From the NCBI RefSeq assembly GCF_001425835.1, contig NZ_LMDP01000002.1:310001-374000 (forward strand): a stretch of 64,000 nucleotides of DNA, in the 5' to 3' direction. The notes beneath the pieces are model-generated. The model had not been told where the DNA came from. It saw only the letters and a list, made by a program, of their open reading frames with translations, and did not search any database. Below, in pieces: positions 34,209-42,390 of this stretch. The position numbers were made by a program, and so were the translations under genes. How positions within the stretch are numbered: the stretch's first letter is position 1; every line of letters starts with the position of its first letter. This DNA is from Afipia sp. Root123D2 (GTDB lineage Bacteria; Pseudomonadota; Alphaproteobacteria; Rhizobiales; Xanthobacteraceae).

Positions 34209-35840
34209 TCAGGAAAATACGAATCCCTCGTACTTCCGCTCTGCCGCTGCATCGCAGGCTTGCTTGTAGTTCACCATACCTCCCGCATAGGCCAAGATGC
34301 CCTTGGCCTTGCCTGGTACGTTCGTGCCGACGTACCAACTGTCGGCGCTGACAAGCACCGTTCCCTGGATAACATCCTTCACGGTTTGCGACCATTTCGC
34401 CTGATAGTCAGGATCAACATCAACACGAGTCAACCCGTGGTCCCGCATGTACTTGATGCGCCGCGATATCCATCCGACCTGATATTCATTCGCCATAACG
34501 ACATTTACCAGGACGGAAGGACTTCCAGGTCCGCCGATGAGATGGAGGTTTGGAAACCCCGCAACGCCGATACCCAAGTAGGTGTCGGATCCCTTTGACC
34601 AGACATCCTTGATGGTTTTCCCATCGACGCCATGGATGTCGATAACGGTCAACGCACCCGTTAGCGCATCAAAACCAGAGGCGCAGATAATGACATCGAA
34701 CTCATGTTCCTTGCCATCAACGACGAGTCCTTTTTCCGAGAACCGTTCGATGGGCGTTTTCTTGACGCCGACAGCCGTGACGTTGGGGCGATTGAATGTC
34801 TCGTAGAAATTTGTGCCTACACAGATCCGCTTGGTTCCAAAATAGATGTTGCGCGGCGTCATGATCTCGGCCGTTGCAGGGTCTTTGATAATGTGCGCAA
34901 TCTTTGCGCGCAGAAAACCGGAAATTTCGTCATTCAGTTCATGATTGGTCAAAATATCGACGAACGCGCGAGGCATCGTCGCCCCACCAAACTGCCATCG
35001 CTTCTCAAGAATTTCGCGCCGCTCATTCTCGCTGTATTCGTCACCCTTGCGAAGTCGCGTTGCAAGCATCCCTTCATTCATGAAGACATCACCTGAACCT
35101 ACGATTTCCGACGTCCGCAGCCGCTCGCGAATTCTTGTCCTGTTTTGCATCCACCATGCCTGATCGGAATCGGTCAGCGGCCGATTGTTGGCGTTGGCAT
35201 AAAAGTTCGGCGTTCTGACGAATACTGTCAGGTGTTTGGCCTGCTCTGCGACAAGAGGAATGAGTTGGGTTCCGGACGATCCCGTGCCGATAACTCCCAC
35301 CCTCTTGCCTCTGAAATCCGGCTCTTGCTGAGGCCACTTCGCTGTATGGTAGATTTCTCCCTTGAACTTCTCGCGACCAGGAATGTCAGGCCAGATAGGC
35401 TCCGAGATGGGGCCCGCCGAGGAAACGAAATGCCGCGCACGATAGACATCGCCGTTCTCGGTATGTAACGTCCAGAACCCGGCCTCTTCGTCGAACGTCG
35501 CCTTGACTAGGCGGGAGTTGAAGCAAATATCCTTGCGAAGATCGAGCCGATCGCAGACAAAATTTATGTAACGAACGATTTCCGGCTGCGTCGCATAGCG
35601 TTCAGTCCAGCTCCATTCGTCGTCGATGATGGGCGAGAAGGAGTAACAATAAACGAGACTCTCAATATCGCATCGGGCTCCAGGATAGCGATTCCAGTAC
35701 CACGCGCCTCCCACCCCGGTCCCGGCCTCGAGCGCAACTACCGTCAATCCCATTTCGCGCAGTTGATGGAGCATATGTATGCCCCCAAAGCCGCCGCCCA
35801 GCACCAGCGCATCAAGAACAATCGGTTCAGAATTTGTCAT
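34209..35840 (-). CDS. Baeyer-Villiger flavin monooxygenase
   Basis: A 543-residue FAD/NADPH enzyme. The N-terminal FAD motif is GGGFGGIHMLHQL with GVGGAWYWNRYPGARCDIES; the second Rossmann motif is GVIGTGSSGTQ. Between them lies FKGEIYHTAKWP, which matches the Baeyer-Villiger fingerprint FxGxxxHTxxWP. Such enzymes insert oxygen next to a ketone, giving an ester or lactone. It heads the leftward series with an SDR and an alcohol dehydrogenase, and two hydrolases are encoded in the neighbouring Liv operon, a complete ketone-to-acid route. Confidence 0.95.
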   Translation of the reverse strand: MTNSEPIVLDALVLGGGFGGIHMLHQLREMGLTVVALEAGTGVGGAWYWNRYPGARCDIESLVYCYSFSPIIDDEWSWTERYATQPEIVRYINFVCDRLDLRKDICFNSRLVKATFDEEAGFWTLHTENGDVYRARHFVSSAGPISEPIWPDIPGREKFKGEIYHTAKWPQQEPDFRGKRVGVIGTGSSGTQLIPLVAEQAKHLTVFVRTPNFYANANNRPLTDSDQAWWMQNRTRIRERLRTSEIVGSGDVFMNEGMLATRLRKGDEYSENERREILEKRWQFGGATMPRAFVDILTNHELNDEISGFLRAKIAHIIKDPATAEIMTPRNIYFGTKRICVGTNFYETFNRPNVTAVGVKKTPIERFSEKGLVVDGKEHEFDVIICASGFDALTGALTVIDIHGVDGKTIKDVWSKGSDTYLGIGVAGFPNLHLIGGPGSPSVLVNVVMANEYQVGWISRRIKYMRDHGLTRVDVDPDYQAKWSQTVKDVIQGTVLVSADSWYVGTNVPGKAKGILAYAGGMVNYKQACDAAAERKYEGFVFS

Positions 35841-36345
35841 GCTCGTTGTCTACCCTGCGTCATCGTAATTTTGGTCGGCATCAACGCCATTTTGGACCGT
35901 CGAATTAAAATACGTAGCGAAGCGCTCTCGGCTGAACGCCGATGCCCCTCAGTCGCTTATGCAGATAAATCGTCCACCGCAGATCGCGATCCCGGCGATA
36001 GTACTGACGACGCCGTGGTCCGACAGAAGAAACAAGAGGCGGCACTTTCCAAACCTTTATGGATCTCGCCAAATTCTTCGAAGACTCGGCAAGTGAGCCG
36101 CTCACATTCCTCCAGGCTTCTTCGGGTACAGCCTCGATACAATTGGACGGACCTTTGATGTCCACCGATACGTCGCGCATTATATCCGTCTCACCACGTG
36201 GGCGCATCGATGCGATGTGCCTGCTCTAAGGGTGATTTAGCAATCGTTTCATCCCGCACCATCGCGAGAAGCAATTCCTGCATATGACGCCCTCTCAGAA
36301 ACCTTGGAGCAACTCGCTCCGGGTTGCCTGCAAATAATATGAGAG
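35841..36345. other. Long leader region without a supported gene
   Basis: Between the monooxygenase start and the regulatory motif there are only short minus-strand frames, including a 30-codon frame at about 36194-36286 starting MQELLLAMVRDETIAKSPLE. None matches a known domain. They may be decayed remains of one more gene of the cluster. Confidence 0.35.
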
Positions 36346-36349
36346 AGAG

Positions 36350-36402
36350 AAATGGTAGAAAACCAACATCGCCTGATTCTGATGTTCAGGAAATCTGATC
36401 AG
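36350..36402. promoter_or_regulatory. Shared regulatory motif, copy B
   Basis: GAAATGGTAG...ATCGCCTGATTCTGATGTTCAG.AAATCTGATCAG matches copy A at 31081-31127 in order and spacing, with the core ATCGCCTGA identical. It contains CTGATGTTCAG and CTGATCAG inverted repeats. It lies about 510 bases upstream of the monooxygenase start. Confidence 0.5.
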
Positions 36403-36549
36403 CAGGCGCGCATTGTAAATGCGCACCGATCCTCTGCGTTGATTGATTGATTTTCTGAGATGTTCCCATATGGATAACCTCGCAAGCAAAACTCTTACAG
36501 CTTTTGCTCCCCCAGCAACGTGGTCAGATATTTTTTCACCTTATTATGT

Positions 36550-36850
36550 ATGTGCTTGGATGATTGCTTGAACTTTGAGGACTTTCGACAACTTGCACGT
36601 CAGCGGCTGCCCCGGAACGACCTTCAACCATATAGATGGCGGCCGATGATGAGATCAGTCAGCGCCGCAACACGCAGAACTTCGAAGAGTGCGATTTCAT
36701 TCCAATGTCTTGCAAGGCGTCAGCGAAGTAGGCATATCCGTGACGGTAATGGGCCAGAAGTTAGCGTTGCCCTTCTACTGCTCACCTACAGCGCGTAGGA
36801 GTTTTCCACGACGGCGAGCGGCGGTTGCGGCAGCTGCAATGCATCGCATG
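36550..36850 (+). pseudogene. Decayed FMN-dependent alpha-hydroxyacid dehydrogenase (LldD-like), N-terminal part
   Basis: Pieces of one protein appear in successive frames: LNFEDFRQLARQRLPRN, then IDGG, then ADDEISQRRNTQNFEECDFI, then VLQGVSEVGISVTVMGQKLA with LPFYCSPTA, then FHDGER and AVAAAAMHR. In this order they match the first 100 or so residues of L-lactate/alpha-hydroxyacid dehydrogenases. At least four frameshifts separate them and the catalytic C-terminal part is missing, so this is an old pseudogene at the edge of the accessory region. Confidence 0.75.
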
Positions 36851-36975
36851 CCTATAAAGAATAAAGATTCCATAACTGCTCATTCCGCGAATCTCGCTCG
36901 CGCAGAAATGAAAAGGCAGCTAAAAGTACAGGAAGTCCTGTCCTTCGGTCTGTATTGCTCACTAGAAGCACCTCC

Positions 36976-37683
36976 ATGACCAGAAACGATCCGATACGGA
37001 AACCGACAACCCTCGCTGAGGCAATCTATATTGTCGAGCAAAGCTACGGTCTTTCAGAGCGTGCGCAAATCGTGGTGCATGTTCGGCGAATGAATTTGAA
37101 TACCGGCAAGCACTTTCATCTGGTTGTATTGGAATATAGGTCGCTTCACGACGAGAGCGCTTTTATTCCCCTGCAATCAGGCAATATGTTTCGTGCAATT
37201 GAGAATTTGACCGGCCAGCGCCGCGAGTATGCTGCTGATTTGTTAGACGGAGGTATGGTGTCAGATGATGCGGTTGTCACGCTGCAAGATGGCACCACGT
37301 TACGCGCGGTGGAGATTGTACCCGCTCGACTTCCATATGAATTCACCCCCTTAGATGAGAAAGTCATCCATGCCGCCATTTCAGTGGCCAAGATTGAAGG
37401 CGCCGTCTATCGATCCTTCCGTCACGGATTGCCTGAGGAGGATGCCAAGCGGATTATTGATGTTGGGGGCAAGTCTGTTGAATTCGGCAAGTTCGTGAGC
37501 GGATTAAAGTTCATCGACTTCGGTAAACTGGCTCAGATTGAGATACAGCCCCTCTTACTCCTGAATATCAAAGGAGAATTTGAGATGCTGTTTCCGGATG
37601 AAAAATCTCCGTCTGAACAGAAGATTTCGGACACGCTAGCATTGTCGGGATTTTGGAAGCCAAAACGCAGACCGAAATCTTGA
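36976..37683 (+). CDS. Hypothetical protein before the phage-type operon
   Basis: A 235-residue soluble protein from the ATG at 36976. It mixes short strands and helices with no signal peptide or membrane segment and no motif I recognise. It is on the same strand as, and about 100 bases upstream of, the methylase-DUF5681-terminase genes, so it may belong to the same phage-derived unit. Function not proposed. Confidence 0.6.
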   Translation: MTRNDPIRKPTTLAEAIYIVEQSYGLSERAQIVVHVRRMNLNTGKHFHLVVLEYRSLHDESAFIPLQSGNMFRAIENLTGQRREYAADLLDGGMVSDDAVVTLQDGTTLRAVEIVPARLPYEFTPLDEKVIHAAISVAKIEGAVYRSFRHGLPEEDAKRIIDVGGKSVEFGKFVSGLKFIDFGKLAQIEIQPLLLLNIKGEFEMLFPDEKSPSEQKISDTLALSGFWKPKRRPKS

Positions 37684-37779
37684 CTTCAATGCACACCGCT
37701 TTTCAGCCACATTTCAACTTGGATGAGCTTAGTGACGCGGCGCAAATGATGTGAATATTGGTGGCTTCGTTCGTTTTGA

Positions 37780-39120
37780 ATGGAGCTCACTGTGACCCAC
37801 GACCGCATCGTCATGACGCTTGTACGCTCATTGCGAGCGCCCAAACGCAAGACAAGAACGCACTCCAAGAAGCAAATTCGGCAGATCGTAAACCTAGTCC
37901 TTTGTTACGGTTGGACCTACCCGATCCTGATCGACGAAGACGGCGTTATCATTTGCGGCTATGGCCGCTATCTCGCCGCGCTCGAGCTCGGTCTGAAGGA
38001 AGTACCGACAATAATCATGTCGGGCCTAAGCGACACCAAGAAGCGCCTCCTCTCCATAGCGGACAACAAGATTTCGGTGAACGCGGGATGGGATTATCCA
38101 ATTCTTGCGGCGGAGCTTGGCGAGCTCGCGGTGCTGCTTCCCGAATGTCAGCTCAATATCGAACTATCCGGCTTTGAGGCTGCCGAGATCGACAGCCTGA
38201 TGAGCGATCACCTCGATTCGGAACGTGAGCCTGCAGATGTCGTACCAGAGGTAGAAGCCAAGGCCGTCAGTCAAATTGGCGACTTATGGACGCTGTCAAA
38301 ACATCGGCTGCTGTGTGGAGATTCGAGAGAACCCGGGGATGTCAAAAGGCTGATGGGCACCGCCCGCGCCTTCATGGTATTTTCCGATCCGCCTTACAAT
38401 GTTCGAGTTAGCTCGGTTCAAGGGCGCGGCAAGATCAAGCACCGTGAGTTTTCTTTCGCATCCGGTGAGATGTCCCGAGCCGAGTTCAAGGAATTCCTTG
38501 TCAGCTGGATGCGCTTAGCGGCTCGCTATTTAGAAGACGGTTCAATCGTCTTCTGCTGCATGGATTGGCGGCACCTTCGTGAGTGCCTTACGGCCGGCGA
38601 AGATGCCTTCACTGAGCTCAAGAATATCATCGCTTGGGTCAAAACCAATGCCGGGCAAGGCAGTTTCTACCGCTCCCAGCATGAGCTGATCCTTGTATTC
38701 AAGAACGGCACCGGACGCCACCAGAACAATATCGAACTCGGCAAATTTGGCCGCTCCCGATCAAACGTCTGGGAGTACGCTGGCGTCAATACGTTCCGCA
38801 AAGACAGGCTTGCCGAATTGACGGTACATCCGACCGTCAAGCCCGTCGCCCTGGTTGCCGACGCAATGCGGGACTGTTCGCGTCGTGGCGACATCGTGCT
38901 CGATCCTTTCATGGGATCCGGCACGACCATTCTAGCCGCGGAAAAGGTCGGTCGGCGCGGCTACGGCATTGAAATCGACCCGCTCTACGTCGATGTGGCC
39001 ATCCGACGCTGGCAGGAGTTCACCAAACGTGACGCGATTCTGCTGGCCACCGGCCAGACCTTCGACGAGGTGGCCGCCGAGCGGTCCGCCTCCCCTGCTC
39101 TCAAGCGCGTAAGGATTTGA
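37780..39120 (+). CDS. Phage-type DNA methyltransferase with ParB-like N-terminal domain
   Basis: A 446-residue protein. Residues 1-130 resemble the ParB/Srx nuclease-like fold (YPILIDEDGVIICGYGRYLA), followed by an N6-adenine/N4-cytosine methylase with catalytic motif VFSDPPYNV and the AdoMet-binding FMGSGTTILAAEKVGRRGYG near the C-terminus. ParB-methylase fusions of this kind are common in prophages and next to terminases. The next gene overlaps its stop (TGATG). It probably modifies the DNA to be packaged or protects the element. Confidence 0.9.
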   Translation: MELTVTHDRIVMTLVRSLRAPKRKTRTHSKKQIRQIVNLVLCYGWTYPILIDEDGVIICGYGRYLAALELGLKEVPTIIMSGLSDTKKRLLSIADNKISVNAGWDYPILAAELGELAVLLPECQLNIELSGFEAAEIDSLMSDHLDSEREPADVVPEVEAKAVSQIGDLWTLSKHRLLCGDSREPGDVKRLMGTARAFMVFSDPPYNVRVSSVQGRGKIKHREFSFASGEMSRAEFKEFLVSWMRLAARYLEDGSIVFCCMDWRHLRECLTAGEDAFTELKNIIAWVKTNAGQGSFYRSQHELILVFKNGTGRHQNNIELGKFGRSRSNVWEYAGVNTFRKDRLAELTVHPTVKPVALVADAMRDCSRRGDIVLDPFMGSGTTILAAEKVGRRGYGIEIDPLYVDVAIRRWQEFTKRDAILLATGQTFDEVAAERSASPALKRVRI

Positions 39121-39557
39121 TGATGGCATCGATACCGAAAGTCAAACGGGTCATCCGGAAACGTGTGCGGCTGGAGTCGAGCGATGACGACGTCGGCTAC
39201 GGAAAACCGCCTCGCTCCCGTCGATTCAAGCCTGGTCAAAGCGGCAATCCGAAAGGCCGCCCGAAGGGAGCCAAAAACCGTGACACTATCCTGCGCGAAT
39301 TGCTCAACAGCAAAATCACAATGCGACGGGATGGCAAGGCTCGCAAGATCACAGTCATGGAGGGCATCTTCCATAAGGTGGTGGAGGACTCTTTAAAGGG
39401 CAATATCAAGAGCGCAACCTTCCTGTTAAATCAGTTGGCCGCGATTACTTCCGACGGAGGTAACGAGTCCGAGATAAGTCGCGACGACAAGGCAGTGCTC
39501 GACGCCTACCTACGCAATTTCCAATCCTCGCTAGGTGGAAAGGAGAAAGCGCGATGA
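39120..39557 (+). CDS. DUF5681 protein (terminase-associated)
   Basis: A 145-residue basic protein starting at the ATG within TGATG. It carries the DUF5681 signature FKPGQSGNPKGRPKGAKNRD. This domain is found immediately upstream of phage terminase large subunits and is thought to act in place of, or together with, a small terminase subunit; its exact role is not established. Its stop overlaps the terminase start (ATGA). Confidence 0.88.
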   Translation: MMASIPKVKRVIRKRVRLESSDDDVGYGKPPRSRRFKPGQSGNPKGRPKGAKNRDTILRELLNSKITMRRDGKARKITVMEGIFHKVVEDSLKGNIKSATFLLNQLAAITSDGGNESEISRDDKAVLDAYLRNFQSSLGGKEKAR

Positions 39558-40948
39558 ATGATCAAGACCTTCTAGGTTCTATCCTGCGCAGCGACTTTGA
39601 GAGCTTCCTCCACCGTTGCTTTCTGATGCTCAATCCGGGTGCTCAGTACATCCCGAACTGGCACATCAAGGCGATTGCTCACCAGCTCCAGCTTATTCGA
39701 GACGGCAAGGTCAATCGTCTGATCATCAACATGCCACCGCGATACTTAAAGTCGCTCACGGTGTCGGTAATACTCCCGGCTTTCCTGCTCGGACATGATC
39801 CACGGATGAAGATTTTTGGCGTTAGCTACAGCAACGATCTTTCGGCCAAGCATGCGGCAGATTTTCGGGCAATCGTAAAATCTGATTGGTACCGCAAAGC
39901 GTTTCCGAGCATGCGTGTCGATCGGATCGCCGATTCTGACGTTTTCACCACGAAGCGGGGTTTTCGTCGCTCGACTTCCGTTTCGGCCACACTGACGGGT
40001 CTTGGCGGCGACATGATCATTCTTGACGACCCGCAGAAGCCGGTCGACGCGCAATCAGACACACTGCGTAATTCCCTCAATCAATGGTTCACAAACACTC
40101 TGCTGTCGCGACTCGACAACAAGGCGACCGGCATCATTATTCTGGTGATGCAACGAGTTCACCTTCATGACCTGACAGGGTTCCTCGTTGATAATTCCAA
40201 GGACTGGACCGTACTGAGCTTACCCGCGATCGCCGAGGCCGATGAGACGATTCCGATCGGCGATGACAAGTTTCATAAGCGCCGGGTCGGCGAAGCGCTC
40301 CATCCGCGCTACGAGACCCTCGCCACACTGGAAAAACTCCGCACTGAAATGGGCTCTGCCATTTTTAGTGCCCAGTATCAGCAGTCGCCCGTCCCTGACG
40401 GCGGCGCGATGATCCACCGCGAATGGATCCGATACTATGATCAACCGCCGGAGCGCACATATCGAACCAAAGTCATTCAAAGCTGGGATACTGCAGCAAA
40501 AGTCGGCAGCCAGAATGACTGGTCGGTCTGCACCACGTGGCTTTTGGTTGATAAGCACTTTTATCTGCTGGACGTGACGCGAGGGCGATACGAGTATCCT
40601 CAATTGCGCGCCACGGCGATTGCGCTCGCGCAGCGATACGATCCGCACAAAATACTGGTCGAGGATGCATCAACCGGGATCGCTCTGGCTCAGGAACTTA
40701 AACAAAGCGATATCTACAGCGTGAGACCTGTACCCATCGAGCGGGATAAGCAGGGCCGTCTGTTCGTGCATCAAGCCAAGTTCGAAGCAGGGCTGGTGCT
40801 GTTTCCCCGGATAGCGCCATTCCTTGCTCAGCTCGAAGCCGAGCTTCTCACTTTTCCGCAAGGCAAACACGATGATCAGGTCGATAGCCTCAGCCAAGCA
40901 CTCTCATACAAGGGTGGCTATGATACGACTTTATCTTGGGTAGGGTGA
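39554..40948 (+). CDS. Phage terminase large subunit
   Basis: A 464-residue DNA-packaging motor. The ATPase part has a Walker A-like NMPPRYLKS near residue 60 and Walker B/DEAD-like MIILDDPQKP near residue 155. The C-terminal RNase H-like nuclease shows its acidic residues in SWDTAAK, LVEDASTG and KHDDQVDSLSQAL. All catalytic motifs look intact. No portal, protease or capsid gene follows, so it is an isolated packaging unit or a remnant prophage. Confidence 0.93.
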   Translation: MNDQDLLGSILRSDFESFLHRCFLMLNPGAQYIPNWHIKAIAHQLQLIRDGKVNRLIINMPPRYLKSLTVSVILPAFLLGHDPRMKIFGVSYSNDLSAKHAADFRAIVKSDWYRKAFPSMRVDRIADSDVFTTKRGFRRSTSVSATLTGLGGDMIILDDPQKPVDAQSDTLRNSLNQWFTNTLLSRLDNKATGIIILVMQRVHLHDLTGFLVDNSKDWTVLSLPAIAEADETIPIGDDKFHKRRVGEALHPRYETLATLEKLRTEMGSAIFSAQYQQSPVPDGGAMIHREWIRYYDQPPERTYRTKVIQSWDTAAKVGSQNDWSVCTTWLLVDKHFYLLDVTRGRYEYPQLRATAIALAQRYDPHKILVEDASTGIALAQELKQSDIYSVRPVPIERDKQGRLFVHQAKFEAGLVLFPRIAPFLAQLEAELLTFPQGKHDDQVDSLSQALSYKGGYDTTLSWVG

Positions 40949-41101
40949 CTCGCGCCGAAATGGTCAACAGCTCTGTGTCCCGCGTGTCAGATTTCAAAGC
41001 TTCGACCGTTCGGATCTTCGGCGACCGCTTCAAACAAGCCAGAGTCGAGGAAACAGCTATTAGCTAGCAGCGCGCGCAAAGATATAGCGCCACTGCCGTA
41101 A

Positions 41102-41671
41102 TCAAAGCTTCCGGATTGATGAGAACCGCATCGTAAAGACGGGGCTCTTCATCGAGCCTGCCAAGGTTACGCTCTGTTCGCCCACGCAATCCACGTTCGA
41201 GGGAAAGAACCCTCCTGAAAACCGCACCGTGTCACCGCGTTTCATGGCGGCGAGAGATTTAAAGAACTGCGTATCCGGATCAATCAGGGTCTTATCAGAA
41301 TAGTCCGATATAGCGTTGTTCCATGTTGAAACTTGCAAACCCGGCGCAAGTTCAAGCGTGATTACGCCCTTGCCATCGCCATTGGTGGAGAGATGAGCGA
41401 CTTTGCCGATCCAACCTGATGCGCTCTGACCGTTCAATGCGCTGCAGATCGCCTGCTGTCTTGTATTGCGGAACCCACCCGCGGCCAGTTCATTGGGAGC
41501 CGCGTTGAATTTGGATCGCGCCTGGGTAATCGCCATTATGAACCGTGTCTGGTCAGATGGCAGAGGTACGCTCGGCACGGGCGGGGCCGCGCTTCGACCA
41601 CCGCCAACCAGAGCTCCGACGACAATGAATCCAAGCGCGCAGCCCAAGGCCGCCTTGATTGCGATATTCAT
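41102..41671 (-). CDS. Membrane-anchored hypothetical protein
   Basis: A 189-residue protein with one N-terminal transmembrane helix (ALGCALGFIVVGALVGGG), a Pro-rich linker and a soluble domain with two Cys. The soluble part has an OB-like strand pattern around KVAHLSTNGDGKGVITLEL and GDTVRFSGGFFPS. Similar proteins occur singly in rhizobial prophage regions. No function is known to me. It is convergent with the terminase gene. Confidence 0.6.
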   Translation of the reverse strand: MNIAIKAALGCALGFIVVGALVGGGRSAAPPVPSVPLPSDQTRFIMAITQARSKFNAAPNELAAGGFRNTRQQAICSALNGQSASGWIGKVAHLSTNGDGKGVITLELAPGLQVSTWNNAISDYSDKTLIDPDTQFFKSLAAMKRGDTVRFSGGFFPSNVDCVGEQSVTLAGSMKSPVFTMRFSSIRKL

Positions 41672-41819
41672 GGGACCTTCTCCAAGTTTGCGTTCGACGT
41701 CCCTTCCGCCGCTTTAGGATGGCTCGGCGTGGGTGGCTCAGCACATCGCTTCCCGCCGCGCAGAAGTCCACGGCACCTCCGACTGTCGGGCGCTACTATG
41801 GTGAGTCTCCGTTAATATA

Positions 41820-41850
41820 ATCCTATTTTGGGATAATCCGTTTCTGGGAT
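41820..41850. promoter_or_regulatory. Two tandem 15-bp imperfect palindromes, probable XRE operators
   Basis: ATCC-TATTTTG-GGAT (41820-41834) and ATCC-GTTTCTG-GGAT (41836-41850) are two copies of ATCC-N7-GGAT one base apart, a period of 16 bases. They end 37 bases before the XRE-family start and are well placed for autoregulation by that protein. Confidence 0.6.
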
Positions 41851-41887
41851 CAAATTATGCGCCGCCGATTCACGGCTCTGGCGGCGC

Positions 41888-42163
41888 ATGCAAAAGACCC
41901 TCAAATCTGCGGAATATGCCCGGCTAATCGACCAGCTTGTCGCAGCGCGGAAGGCGGCGGACATCCGCCAGCTAGCCTTGGCCAAGAAGCTCGGCCGCCC
42001 GCAATCCTTTGTCGCCAAATATGAGAACGGCGAGCGCCGCCTTGACATCATCGAGTTCACGGCCATCGCCCGCGCCCTCGGCGCCGATCCCGTGAAGCTG
42101 TTTAAGGATTACGTCGGCGGTAAAGGCTCTCCCAAAGCCGCGTCAAAGCGTTCGGCCAGGTAA
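41888..42163 (+). CDS. XRE-family helix-turn-helix regulator
   Basis: A 91-residue regulator. Residues 10-70 form a Cro/CI helix-turn-helix (LVAARKAADIRQLALAKKLG, then RPQSFVAKYENGERRLDIIE). The C-terminus DPVKLFKDYVGG is followed by a basic tail. Proteins of this type usually accompany the small gene, DUF3489, DUF2924 and serine recombinase module found 6 kb further on; here an iron-uptake module separates them. A remnant of a second copy of its C-terminus lies at 47719. Confidence 0.88.
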   Translation: MQKTLKSAEYARLIDQLVAARKAADIRQLALAKKLGRPQSFVAKYENGERRLDIIEFTAIARALGADPVKLFKDYVGGKGSPKAASKRSAR

Positions 42164-42182
42164 ACCGGGTAGGTTCGGTGTG

Positions 42183-42250
42183 TTTCCTGATCATTTTATG
42201 ATCAGGAACGACTGATATGAGCCACTAGATTGCTGCGTTTCTGCTCGACT
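42183..42250. repeat. 68-bp direct repeat, copy 1 (with hairpin)
   Basis: This copy starts 20 bases after the XRE stop and differs from copy 2 (47786-47853) at four positions. It includes the perfect hairpin TTCCTGATCAT-TTT-ATGATCAGGAA (42184-42208), possibly the XRE terminator, and the conserved GATATGAGCCACTAGATTGC. Confidence 0.85.
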
Positions 42251-42390
42251 GCCATCGCGCCTCTACGGCAATGAAGAATAGCAATGAACTCGATTGTCAC
42301 CATCGCTCCAACTAAAACACCTTTCGGCAAATCAATCGCTCATTCAAATTAGGCGTGTGCAAGCTCGCAGATACCCTCATAAAATTTGCA

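Noticed and set aside
35905-36207. 100-codon minus-strand frame upstream of the monooxygenase
   Set aside because: Arg-rich, no known motif, and interrupted relative to a short upstream frame; I could not support it as a gene.
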